Shown here one piece after another: positions 1 through 6,585 of a stretch of 19,971 nt of DNA (position 1 is the first letter of the stretch; each line of letters begins with the position of its first letter). A program made the position numbers and the translations under genes. A model generated the notes under the pieces. That model saw only the letters and a program-made list of their open reading frames with translations, searched no databases and was not told where the DNA came from. This DNA comes from Alphaproteobacteria bacterium (lineage in GTDB: Bacteria; Pseudomonadota; Alphaproteobacteria; Rhizobiales; Xanthobacteraceae). The stretch lies in contig VAZU01000044.1 in assembly GCA_005884745.1 (NCBI GenBank), positions 1-19,971 of the forward strand, read 5' to 3'.

Positions 1-1074
1 TTGCCGGCCGCCGGCAAGCCGGACCGTGACGTTCGGCAGCGTTCGCTCGAGCTTGGCCAATACGTTGCGCCGCAGGTCGGCGTAACGCGGGTCTTCCGGC
101 GCCAGATGCACGGTGACGAGCAGCGGCGCGCGCAGCTCGTGCAGCCTTTGCTCATCGGCGGCCGGGAACGAGTTGCGCCGGTCCGCCGCAACATCGAGCG
201 AGGCCCGCAGCTGCGCGGAAATCCCCAGCACCGCGGCGGCCACGAGCACGGCGATCAGCGAACGCGCGAGCTTCACGCGGGCCGGAACTCCCAGGGGCAG
301 CCACACCGCGGCAAGCGCCGCGAACGCCGCCACGGCGGTAAGCATGCCGGCGACGAGACTTGCCGACAGCAGTCCCTGCTCGAACGTGCGCAGCGCCTGG
401 GTCAACGACAGGCGCGACAGCCAGTCGAACAAGCCCGGGCGCCCGGCCGCGGTGAAATCGAGCACCCACGAGCCGATGGTGAAGGCGAGCGTGAGGATTG
501 CCGCGGTGGCCGCGCTTTCGGATATCGAGGCGGCGAACAACGCGATCGCGCCGACCAGCAGGCCGTAGAGAAGATGCCCGAACAGCAGATCGAGCGTTTC
601 CGGCGCGTCGAGATGCCCGCCCAGAACTTGCCAGACCGCCAGCGCCGAGAGCACGGGAACCGCGGCGATCAGCCATGCGGCGAGAATGGCCGCAAGCTTG
701 GCGGCGATCAGCGTCGAGGTCCGGTAGGGCAATTGGATCAGCAGTCGCAGCGCGCCGGTCTCCTTTTCGTGGCCGAGCACGCGGATCGCCACGAACGGGA
801 ACAGCAGCGTGACGGCGACATAGAACGCGCCGAAGGTGGGGACGAGCACGCCGTCGAGCGGGGAGAGACCGCTGGCAAGCGCCGGCGATTGCGACGCCGC
901 ACGGCTTGCCTCGCCATAGAGCGAGACCGCCTGAACGAAGCTGTAGCCGACGAGCGGGCAGAGCAGGAGCAGCATCGTCCACAGCGCGCGGCCGCCGGCG
1001 ATCTGCCACAGCTCCTTGGCGAGCAGCGGCCGGAACGGGGCGCGGAGCGCCCGGCTGGCGTCAGGCGAGCGCAA
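1..1074 (-). CDS. ABC-2 type transporter permease with C-terminal GldG-like region (partial, runs off left edge)
   Basis: This is the membrane subunit of an ABC exporter; 358 codons are visible and the 3' end lies outside the window. I translated it from the minus strand. After a short basic N-terminus (about residues 1-25, containing LLAKELWQIAGG) come several hydrophobic helices (LWTMLLLLCPLVGYSF near 31-46, then GAFYVAVTLLFPFVAIRVLG followed by HEKETGALRLL), a pattern typical of ABC-2 permeases. After the last helices a soluble stretch contains LRAPLLVTVHLAPEDPRYAD, which resembles the start of the extracytoplasmic ABC_transp_aux/GldG region. This suggests permease and auxiliary domain are fused. 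The start is TTG at 1074, chosen because GGAGGA lies 8 nt upstream (1083-1088) and no ATG fits the frame. The gene overlaps the upstream ATPase gene by 14 bp, so the two are probably translationally coupled. The substrate is unknown. The permease call is firm; the GldG resemblance is from memory of the family. Confidence 0.82.
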   Translation of the reverse strand, partial: MRSPDASRALRAPFRPLLAKELWQIAGGRALWTMLLLLCPLVGYSFVQAVSLYGEASRAASQSPALASGLSPLDGVLVPTFGAFYVAVTLLFPFVAIRVLGHEKETGALRLLIQLPYRTSTLIAAKLAAILAAWLIAAVPVLSALAVWQVLGGHLDAPETLDLLFGHLLYGLLVGAIALFAASISESAATAAILTLAFTIGSWVLDFTAAGRPGLFDWLSRLSLTQALRTFEQGLLSASLVAGMLTAVAAFAALAAVWLPLGVPARVKLARSLIAVLVAAAVLGISAQLRASLDVAADRRNSFPAADEQRLHELRAPLLVTVHLAPEDPRYADLRRNVLAKLERTLPNVTVRLAGGRQ

Positions 1075-1810
1075 GAAACATGTCCTCCAGTCCGGTGGAA
1101 ATGCCCGTGCGTGCCCGGAGCTCGTCGAGCGTGCCCTCGCCGCGGACGCGGCCGCCGGCGAGCAGCACGAAACGGTCGCATACGCGCTCGGCGTCGACGA
1201 GCTGATGGGTGGACAGGACGATCGTGCGGCCCGCGGCCGCCGCCCGGCGCAAGACGACCATCATCTCCCGGGTTTGCTTGAGATCGAAACCGTCGAACGG
1301 CTCGTCCATGAGCAGCAGCGGATGCGGTGCGAGCAGCGCGAGCGCCCACATCAGCCGGCGCGCATAGCCTTTCGACAGCGCCAACACCTGCTTGCGCAGG
1401 ACCGGATCGAGACCGACGGCGGCGACCGTCTCGCCGATCTGCGCTTCTGGCCGCCGGTATACGGCAGCGAAGAAGCTGAGCACGCGCGCGACATATTGCT
1501 GCTGCCACGGGCGAATCCCCTCCGGCAGATAGAACATCGATCCACGCCGGTGTGCCGGAGCCAAGACCGCGCCCCGCCAGAGGACGGCGCCGCAATCCAC
1601 CGGAACGAGCGCGGCCATGGCTTCCAGCAGCGTCGTCTTGCCGGCTCCGTTCGGTCCGATCAGGCCGAGCACCTCGGCGGGATGCACCGAAAAGCTCACG
1701 TCGTCGAGCACCCGCTCCTCGCCATAGCGCTTGGTCAGACCGGCGATCTGCAGCAGAGGCGTGTGCTGCCGGACCGAGGTCATGGGAGCGATCGACATCG
1801 GATGCTGCAT
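1061..1810 (-). CDS. ABC transporter ATP-binding protein (CcmA/NosF-like)
   Basis: This is the cytoplasmic ATPase of the exporter, 249 residues, close to the usual size. Walker A is GPNGAGKT at residues 52-59. The signature is LSKGYARR at about 145-152, a variant of LSGGQ common in CcmA/NosF-like exporters. Walker B is LLLMDEP at 165-171 and the switch histidine is in LSTHQ at about 199-203. It pairs with the permease gene, which starts 14 bp inside its 3' end. The start at 1810 gives an N-terminus beginning MQHPMSIAPMTSV; in-frame ATGs at 1798 and 1783 are alternatives, and none has a strong ribosome-binding site. The same frame stays open to 2491, but the upstream part lacks family similarity. 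Substrate not predictable; the ATPase call is certain. Confidence 0.92.
   Translation of the reverse strand: MQHPMSIAPMTSVRQHTPLLQIAGLTKRYGEERVLDDVSFSVHPAEVLGLIGPNGAGKTTLLEAMAALVPVDCGAVLWRGAVLAPAHRRGSMFYLPEGIRPWQQQYVARVLSFFAAVYRRPEAQIGETVAAVGLDPVLRKQVLALSKGYARRLMWALALLAPHPLLLMDEPFDGFDLKQTREMMVVLRRAAAAGRTIVLSTHQLVDAERVCDRFVLLAGGRVRGEGTLDELRARTGISTGLEDMFLALA
1083..1088 (-). promoter_or_regulatory. Shine-Dalgarno for the permease TTG start
   Basis: On the minus strand this reads GGAGGA, 8 nt before the TTG at 1074-1072. It lies inside the end of the ATPase gene. It decides the unusual TTG start, because no in-frame ATG or GTG lies near the beginning of the conserved permease sequence. Confidence 0.7.
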
Positions 1811-1850
1811 GGCTCTTGGACCCGCATACGAGGCGATCTCGGCCGCGCGG

Positions 1851-2053
1851 TCACTTGCGCCTCGCAGGCGGCTGCAGCACGCCTTCGAGCGGCAGGCTCG
1901 ATCCCTCGCGCCGCAGCCCGACCTTCTTGCCGGAAATCCAGACTTGGTAGCAGCCCTTAAACTCCGTGCCGCGGCGGGCGGCTTGGATTTCCTTGCTTGG
2001 AAGCTCAAACGCCGGGTGAGCGACGCCGAAACTCGATTTTCTCGGTCGAACAT
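1851..2053 (-). pseudogene. Small ORF of unknown function, apparently frameshifted (about 67 codons if restored)
   Basis: The minus-strand frame ending at the TGA at 1851 encodes a normal-looking C-terminus (FELPSKEIQAARRG, then GCYQVWISGKKVGLRREG, ending LQPPARRK) with strong G/C third positions. That frame has no ATG, GTG or TTG start before it runs into the DUF1499 gene. An ATG at 2053, preceded by GAGGACGA, lies in a different frame. One extra A in the AAAA run complementary to 2037-2040 would join the two into a continuous protein starting MFDREKSSFGVAHP. So either the gene carries a 1-nt homopolymer deletion, the assembly has an error there, or the ORF is spurious. It would sit 40 bp upstream of the ATPase in the same direction. 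I do not recognise a family and assign no function. Confidence 0.4.
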
Positions 2054-2090
2054 TCGTCCTCGGTGCGACATTTTCCCGGGGAACAAAATT

Positions 2091-2139
2091 CCCGGTTCTT
2101 GTTTGCAGGAACAGAACTGCCCGGCTCTTGTTTGCAGGA
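2091..2139 (+). repeat. Two 20-bp direct repeats, 29-bp period
   Basis: CCCGGTTCTTGTTTGCAGGA at 2091-2110 recurs with one mismatch at 2120-2139. The second copy includes the GGAG used as ribosome-binding site by the DUF1499 gene. GGAAC at 2108-2112 followed 16 nt later by TGTT (2129-2132) weakly resembles the alphaproteobacterial EcfG general-stress promoter (GGAAC-N16/17-CGTT), but this match is low confidence. Confidence 0.6.
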
Positions 2140-2149
2140 GCGAAGGCGA

Positions 2150-2923
2150 ATGAAGATGGGCGGCTTTGTCGTGATTCGGAACTGGGCGCCATACGCGGCA
2201 TATTTGGGCCTCGGGCTGGCGGCGGCGGCGTTGGTGCTGCTGGTCGTCTCGCCGCTGGGATGGCGCGCGGGGTGGTGGCATTTCCGCTTCGCCTTCTCCT
2301 GGCTGATGCCCGCCTCCGGGTATGTCGCGTTGGCGGCCGCGATCGTCTCGCTCTTCGTGCTCGCGGCGGGGTGGCCGCAACTCGGCTGGCGCGGCCTGAC
2401 GATCGCGGGTATCGGGCTCGCCGTGGGCGCCGTGCTCGCTTATGTGCCTTGGCAGTTCGACCACAGGCTCAAGACGCTGCCGCGCATTCACGACATCACC
2501 ACCGACACCGAGAATCCGCCGGACTATGTTGCCGCGTTGCCGGCGCGCGCCGCCGAGAACGCCGGTCCCGCGACCTATGCGGGGTCACAGATCGCCGAGC
2601 AGCAAAAGGCCGCCTATCCGGACCTGGCCCCGCTCAAGGCCGCCCTGCCACCGGAACAGGCGTTCCGGCTCGCGCTGGATACGGCGAAGGCGATGCCGGG
2701 CTGGACGGTCGTGGCGGCCGATCCGGCGGCCGGCCGTATCGAGGCGCGCCAGACCAGCCGATGGTTCCGCTTCACCGACGACATCGTGATCCGGGTCGCG
2801 GCCGAGACGCCCGGGAGCCGTATCGACATGCGCTCGGAGAGCCGTCAGGGACGCAGCGACTTCGGCGTCAATGCCAACCGCATCCGTGCCTACATGGCAA
2901 CGCTGAGGCAGCGCTTCGGCTGA
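2150..2923 (+). CDS. DUF1499 domain-containing membrane protein
   Basis: This is a 257-residue inner-membrane protein. Three hydrophobic segments are visible at about residues 14-34, 55-73 and 83-101, followed by a soluble C-terminal domain. That domain carries features I associate with DUF1499: RIHDITTDTENPP near 112-124, the paired KAMPGWTVV and GRIEARQTSRWFRF stretches, and GSRIDMRSESRQGRSDFGVN near 222-241. The DUF1499 domain lies in the last ~150 residues. The start is ATG at 2150 (MKMGG), with GGAG nine bases upstream; the longer reading from 1997 is low-complexity and unlikely. It stands alone between a divergent ABC operon and a small secreted protein gene. The biochemical role of the family is not established. 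Confidence 0.85.
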   Translation: MKMGGFVVIRNWAPYAAYLGLGLAAAALVLLVVSPLGWRAGWWHFRFAFSWLMPASGYVALAAAIVSLFVLAAGWPQLGWRGLTIAGIGLAVGAVLAYVPWQFDHRLKTLPRIHDITTDTENPPDYVAALPARAAENAGPATYAGSQIAEQQKAAYPDLAPLKAALPPEQAFRLALDTAKAMPGWTVVAADPAAGRIEARQTSRWFRFTDDIVIRVAAETPGSRIDMRSESRQGRSDFGVNANRIRAYMATLRQRFG

Positions 2924-3098
2924 TCGGGCGCCGCATTGCGATCACGCCGTCAGTGGATTGCTCATTTGGAACAGCCTGCGTCATTGCGATTGCAGCGGCG
3001 CGAAATAGAGTTGAGGATTCGATGAATATCAGATGAACGGCGCGTATTGATAGATGAATGATCTGCGACAAATTACTTGCACGTTCGACGGTCCAAGC

Positions 3099-3124
3099 GA
3101 AACAAAACGTCGAAACAAAACGTC
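3099..3124 (+). repeat. Perfect tandem 13-bp repeat upstream of the small secreted protein gene
   Basis: GAAACAAAACGTC occurs at 3099-3111 and again directly after at 3112-3124, 45 bp before the ATG at 3170. It is A-rich in a GC-rich region, so it may be a regulatory site or a spacing repeat. The intergenic stretch 2924-3169 otherwise shows nothing recognisable. Confidence 0.65.
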
Positions 3125-3169
3125 TCGGCGCGAGTTTTCTTCGAGGTGATCTACGAAGAGGAGGTCGCA

Positions 3170-3424
3170 ATGACCAAGATCCTGTCGTTCGCCGCCATAG
3201 CGGGCTTGTTGATGGCGTCCTCCCCCGCCGTACTCGCGGCGAGCGAGACATCCACTCGCACTCCGGGGCACAAGATGCAGGTTCAGCATCCAAATCCCCA
3301 TACCAGGGGAGCGGCTCGCGGGGCATCGAGCGTCAGCCCGGGGCACCGGATGTTAGCTGCTCATCGCAATCCCCATACGCGCGGAAACGCCCGCGGGGCA
3401 TCGGATTTCACTCCGTCGCGCTGA
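3170..3424 (+). CDS. Small secreted protein with two 25-residue tandem repeats, function unknown
   Basis: This is an 84-residue protein. Residues 1-23 form a classical Sec signal peptide: MTK, a hydrophobic core ILSFAAIAGLLMA, then a likely cleavage site at AVLA-A. The mature part is about 60 residues and consists mostly of two tandem copies of a 25-residue unit, PGH(K/R)M-x3-H-x-NPHTRG-x-ARGAS-x3, encoded at 3263-3337 and 3338-3412. It is rich in Gly, Arg and His, has no Cys, and is predicted to be basic and disordered. The start is supported by GAAGAGGAGG shortly upstream of the ATG at 3170. A tandem 13-bp repeat lies in the leader. The conserved His residues could bind metal or anions, but that is only inference. 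I cannot name a family. Confidence 0.75.
   Translation: MTKILSFAAIAGLLMASSPAVLAASETSTRTPGHKMQVQHPNPHTRGAARGASSVSPGHRMLAAHRNPHTRGNARGASDFTPSR
3263..3412 (+). repeat. Coding tandem repeat, 2 x 75 bp
   Basis: Two in-frame 75-bp units (3263-3337 and 3338-3412) encode the repeated peptide of the secreted protein. The core NPHTRG and ARGAS are identical at protein level while the DNA has diverged, which suggests an old duplication kept under protein-level selection. Confidence 0.8.
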
Positions 3425-3476
3425 TAAAGCGCGTAATTGTCGGGCGAGGCTTCGTGTGAGCCATTGGCCGCAATAG

Positions 3477-3502
3477 CCGGGACCCACGCACGCGGGTTCC
3501 GG
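3477..3502. terminator. Candidate bidirectional hairpin between convergent genes
   Basis: CCGGGACCC (3477-3485) pairs with GGGTTCCGG (3494-3502) at 8 of 9 positions, around an 8-base loop. It lies between the stop of the secreted protein gene (3424) and the stop of the BtuF-like gene (3511). There is no clear T-tract, so intrinsic termination is plausible but unproven. Confidence 0.4.
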
Positions 3503-3510
3503 CGTGCGGC

Positions 3511-4443
3511 TCAAGCGAAATCGTGCTCGGAAACGCGAAGCTTGCGAAAGGCGCCGGGGAGCTGCGGGGCCGGAATCTTTTCCGGATGGACGATGTGCGC
3601 GAGAATTTCCAGGCTGTCGATGATCCGCGGCCCCGGCCGGGCGAAGTAGGCGGCGCTGTCGGCGGCAAAGACCTGGTCGTTGCGGATCGCCGGCAGCGCG
3701 TGCGCTCCCGGGAAGCCGGCCAGGATCCGGCTCTCGTGCGAGCAGCGCTCGAGGTCGAACCCGCAGCAGGTGAGCACGATGATTTCCGGCGCGAAATCGA
3801 GCACGTCCTGCCAGGCGACGCGATAGGAAGGCCGGTGGCTCACCGCCAGCGCGTCGTCGCCGCCGGCGATCTCGACCAGCTCCTTCATCCAATGCCCGCC
3901 GCAATAGGGGGGGTCGACCCATTCCATGCAGAAGACCCGCGGGCGATGCGCCACGTCTGCCGTCCTCCTCGCAATCGCCTCGATCCGCGCCTGCAGCGAT
4001 CCGACCAGGCGCTCGCCGCGATCGGGCCCGCCCAGCGCCACGGCCACGGTGCTTATGTCGTCGAGAATGCCCGCCAATGAATTGGCCTCGAGGCTCAAGA
4101 GCCGCGGCCTGCAGGTGAGCGCGGAGAGGCATTGCCGCACTTCGTCGCTCGACAAGGCGCAAACCTCGCAGAGCGCTTGCGTGATGATGAGGTCCGGCGA
4201 GAGCCGTTCGAGCAGCGCGGCATCGAGCCCGTAGAGCGCTTCCCCCGCCTGGAGCGTTGCGGTGACGACGCGGTCGATCTCGGCGCTGGTCAGCCCGGCC
4301 GGCACCTTGGACCTGGTGATGCTCGGGAGCTTCGAAGCGGCGGCCGGATAATTGCACTCGTGACTTACTCCGACGAGCGAGTCGCCCAATCCAAGCGCGA
4401 ACACGATCTCGGTCGCGGCAGGAAACAAGGTGCAGACGCGCAT
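3511..4443 (-). CDS. BtuF-like cobalamin/siderophore-type substrate-binding protein without signal peptide
   Basis: This 310-residue protein matches the fold class of periplasmic binding proteins for vitamin B12 or ferric siderophores (COG0614). Visible signatures are LFPAATEIVFALGLGDSLVG (residues 6-25), VSHECNYP (26-33), LSPDLIITQALCEVCA (81-96) and CMEWVDPPYCGGHWMKELVE (172-191). Unlike BtuF proper it starts directly at the first beta strand and has no signal peptide; ten cysteines are unusual for this fold. The ATG at 4443 is preceded by AAGGAAAA. An in-frame extension to 4596 exists but resembles neither a signal peptide nor the family. It lies 168 bp downstream of the amidohydrolase gene on the same strand. 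No cobalamin riboswitch or BtuCD transporter gene is visible, so the physiological ligand is unknown. Confidence 0.85.
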   Translation of the reverse strand: MRVCTLFPAATEIVFALGLGDSLVGVSHECNYPAAASKLPSITRSKVPAGLTSAEIDRVVTATLQAGEALYGLDAALLERLSPDLIITQALCEVCALSSDEVRQCLSALTCRPRLLSLEANSLAGILDDISTVAVALGGPDRGERLVGSLQARIEAIARRTADVAHRPRVFCMEWVDPPYCGGHWMKELVEIAGGDDALAVSHRPSYRVAWQDVLDFAPEIIVLTCCGFDLERCSHESRILAGFPGAHALPAIRNDQVFAADSAAYFARPGPRIIDSLEILAHIVHPEKIPAPQLPGAFRKLRVSEHDFA

Positions 4444-4566
4444 TCTGTTTTCCTTCCGAGCGATATTCTCGGATGCGGATGGGCCGCGCGCAAGCAAAAC
4501 CATTGCCAAAGGCGCGCCCCGCATGCCGTGCCCGGGAAAGGAACGAAGACGCGTCGAGGATCCGCG

Positions 4567-4595
4567 TGGGCAAGGTCGCTTCGCGTCCTTGCCCA
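4567..4595 (-). terminator. Candidate terminator hairpin downstream of the amidohydrolase gene
   Basis: TGGGCAAGG (4567-4575) and CCTTGCCCA (4587-4595) form a perfect 9-bp stem with an 11-base loop, 16 bp beyond the amidohydrolase stop at 4612. No run of T follows on the minus strand, so termination strength is uncertain. Confidence 0.5.
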
Positions 4596-4611
4596 TTCTA
4601 CAGCGGAAGGC

Positions 4612-6120
4612 TCAGGCCGCGCGGACGTAGCCGTAGCGCAGGTTCGACGGTTCCTTGGCCGCGAACTCGTACTCGGCCTTCAGCCTGGCCAGGCGATCCT
4701 CGGAATAGGCCGGCATCGGCGCGTTGTCGGTTGCCTTGAGGTTGATTCGGTAAAACCGGGCCGCGTTGCCGCCGAAGATCATTTGCTTGGTCGCGCTGTT
4801 GGCGCCGCCGAGAGCCGCAAATCCGTATTTCTTCTGCATGTCCTCGGGGATCTCCAGGCGCCGCATCGCTTCGATCTGCCATTGCGGGGATCCATACCAT
4901 ACCGAATCGGTGCCCCAGAGGACGTGGTCGACCCCAAACCCCTTGATCAGCGTGCCGACCAAGGCCGCCGAGAATTTCGGATGCGCCACGGCCGAATTGG
5001 CGAACGAGGTGCCGAGCTCGGCGTAGACGTTGGTCACTCCGAACTTTTGCGGAATCTCGGCGAGATCGCTCGCCCATTTGATGCGGCCGGAGGTCTCGAA
5101 CTCGTTCCAGGCCTGATCGGGCAGCTCGAGGACCGGACGCAGCGCGGAATGATAAATCACGAAATTCAGCTGCGGCCAATCCTTGGCCGCCTTGCCGACG
5201 TCCCAGACGGTTGCGTATTCCCACACCCCGGCGAAGGACTTCTCGTAGTCCGGCGGCAGCAGGCCCTTATGGATGCAGATGGCATTGATCCCGGCCTTCA
5301 CCGATTTTTCGTAGAACGGATACATCACCTGCTCGTCATCCAAGCGCCAGGGGAACTTCGACGGCGAGAGCGGGTCGCCGATGGTGTAGGCTTTCCACGA
5401 GTCGGGCTTGTAGACCGCGATCGCCTTGTCGACCTCGTCCATCCAGCCGGGCTGCTTGGGCGTGATGACCGAGTGGGCGAGCAGGCGCCGTGAGCCGGCG
5501 AAATCGTTGATCATTTCGCGCGCCTTGACGATCTGCTCGTTGGACAGCAGCCACCAGGTCGGGTCGTCGAACGGCGCGCCGCTCAGCAGCGCCAGGTTGG
5601 TGTCGCTGTCGTAGTAGATCTCCTTGACGTAGTTCTGGAATTTGTACCGGGCGAGCGACAGGCCCTCTTCCTTCATCTTCGGGTTCCAGTGCTGGCTGGC
5701 GAAATCGCCGAGACCGAGCAGCTCCTTGTGATCGAAATCGTCGCGGACGAAGTGCGTCTGCACGTCGAAGATGAACTGCCCGGCCAGGCTCTGTGCTCGC
5801 GCCATCATCAGCTCCGGCTCGCGCGCCTCGGCCTCCTCCACCTGGAACACGTTGCCGCCGTAGATCTCCTTCATGGCCAAAAATGCGGCGGCCATGCCGC
5901 AGCTCGTGCGCATGAATTGCCGGCGGCTCAGGCCGAGCCGCTTGGCGTTGGTATCCGCCAGCTCCAGGATCCGCCGCTCGAGGCGCTTCTGCGTCTGGCT
6001 CTGCGGCGGCGGAAGATATTCGCCGTTCGATACGATCTGGGTCGGGATCGGCGTCGCAGCCGAAGCCGTTTCGGCACCCGCGACGAGGCGTTGTTCGCGT
6101 TCACTGAGCCAGGAACCCAT
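4612..6120 (-). CDS. Amidohydrolase-family (Amidohydro_2-like) protein with internal Tat-like motif
   Basis: This 502-residue protein appears to be a metal-dependent hydrolase or decarboxylase of the TIM-barrel amidohydrolase superfamily. Likely active-site motifs are FDVQTHF (residues 118-124, His123), VIYHSALRP (321-329, His324) and LWGTDSVWYG (401-410, Asp405). The C-terminal GGNAARFYRI (450-459) matches the usual family ending in which a GNAARL-like helix closes the barrel. Residues 65-70 read SRRQFM, followed by a hydrophobic stretch CGMAAAFLAM, a twin-arginine-like signal placed after an unusually long 64-residue N-region. The start at 6120 is chosen over 6126 because GGAGG (6128-6132) lies 7 nt from 6120 but only 1 nt from 6126. 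It is divergent from the small gene at 6280. Substrate unknown. Confidence 0.88.
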   Translation of the reverse strand: MGSWLSEREQRLVAGAETASAATPIPTQIVSNGEYLPPPQSQTQKRLERRILELADTNAKRLGLSRRQFMRTSCGMAAAFLAMKEIYGGNVFQVEEAEAREPELMMARAQSLAGQFIFDVQTHFVRDDFDHKELLGLGDFASQHWNPKMKEEGLSLARYKFQNYVKEIYYDSDTNLALLSGAPFDDPTWWLLSNEQIVKAREMINDFAGSRRLLAHSVITPKQPGWMDEVDKAIAVYKPDSWKAYTIGDPLSPSKFPWRLDDEQVMYPFYEKSVKAGINAICIHKGLLPPDYEKSFAGVWEYATVWDVGKAAKDWPQLNFVIYHSALRPVLELPDQAWNEFETSGRIKWASDLAEIPQKFGVTNVYAELGTSFANSAVAHPKFSAALVGTLIKGFGVDHVLWGTDSVWYGSPQWQIEAMRRLEIPEDMQKKYGFAALGGANSATKQMIFGGNAARFYRINLKATDNAPMPAYSEDRLARLKAEYEFAAKEPSNLRYGYVRAA

Positions 6121-6279
6121 CGTCATTCCTCCCTACTGTGTCTTGGCAGCCTGCAAGCCGCGAGTGCTTGCGGCGATCGCGCAGTTTTGGGAACTTTGTG
6201 CGCGGTGAGTGGCGGATTTTGGGCGAGAACGACTAGGGTTGTGCCGGCTTGCGGCGCGGAGCGGATCGAGGAGGTGCCG
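6121..6279. promoter_or_regulatory. Divergent promoter region
   Basis: This 159-bp stretch separates the amidohydrolase gene (minus) from the 63-residue protein gene (plus), so both promoters should lie here. The GGAGG at 6128-6132 is the amidohydrolase ribosome-binding site and GGAGG at 6270-6274 serves the small gene. I saw no convincing -35/-10 pair. Confidence 0.4.
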
Positions 6280-6471
6280 ATGCATTTCACCGTCGGGTTC
6301 CGGCTGAAAGGACACACCGACCGCGTTACGATCGATGCGGAAGATGCGCTCATCGCCGCCCTCAAGGTCAAGGCCGAGCGCCCCGAAGCGCTGATCACCT
6401 ACGTGCGTCATCAGAATAAGCGCGGCGATACGCGGCATCCCTCGCATTCGCTCGGCAAAGACACCGCGTAG
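6280..6471 (+). CDS. Small conserved-looking hypothetical protein (63 aa)
   Basis: This 63-residue cytoplasmic protein begins MHFTVGFRLKGHTDRVTIDA, continues with a probable helix EDALIAALKVKAERPEALI and ends in a basic His-rich tail (NKRGDTRHPSH). Its beta-beta-alpha-beta appearance and normal amino acid composition support a real gene. It has a strong ribosome-binding site, GAGGAGG, five bases before the ATG. Its TAG stop lies inside the left arm of a palindromic repeat (6467-6585), so the last residues may have been altered by the repeat. No transmembrane segment or known motif is present. I do not recognise a named family. Confidence 0.7.
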   Translation: MHFTVGFRLKGHTDRVTIDAEDALIAALKVKAERPEALITYVRHQNKRGDTRHPSHSLGKDTA

Positions 6472-6585
6472 GATGGGTTGAGCGCCGCTTGCCGCGAACC
6501 CCATCAGCTTGCTGATCGAGGTCCCCGCGTTCGCGGGGACGGCGCCCCGCGGCCGCCGGTTTCGCTTCGCTCAACCCATCCTACG
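6467..6585. repeat. Palindromic element with perfect 18-bp terminal inverted repeats
   Basis: CGTAGGATGGGTTGAGCG (6467-6484) is perfectly repeated inverted at 6568-6585. Inside lies a second hairpin, GTCCCCGCG-TT-CGCGGGGAC (6521-6540). The element fills the space between two convergent genes and its two arms provide the TAG stop codon of each (6469-6471 on plus, 6583-6581 on minus). It resembles REP-like dispersed repeats of alphaproteobacteria and may act as a bidirectional terminator. Confidence 0.85.

Larger units (their letters stand above)
1811..2149. other. 339-bp region between divergent genes, with a broken small ORF and direct repeats
   Basis: No intact gene was found between the ATPase start (1810, minus) and the DUF1499 start (2150, plus). 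The region holds a probable frameshifted small ORF on the minus strand (1851-2053) and, next to the DUF1499 gene, an imperfect direct repeat (2091-2139). The promoters of both transcription units must lie in or near this stretch. Confidence 0.6.

Noticed and set aside
1..1281. A 426-codon plus-strand ORF at the left edge
   Set aside because: It is low-complexity, rich in Arg, Glu and Gln, and antisense to the well-supported ABC permease and ATPase.
4444..4596. N-terminal extension of the BtuF-like protein as a signal peptide
   Set aside because: The extension has only a short hydrophobic run, no cleavage site, and a good ribosome-binding site marks the ATG at 4443.
4444..4611. Possible cobalamin riboswitch upstream of the BtuF-like gene
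   Set aside because: No B12-box-like sequence or conserved riboswitch core was seen; the only structure is a simple hairpin better explained as a terminator of the amidohydrolase gene.
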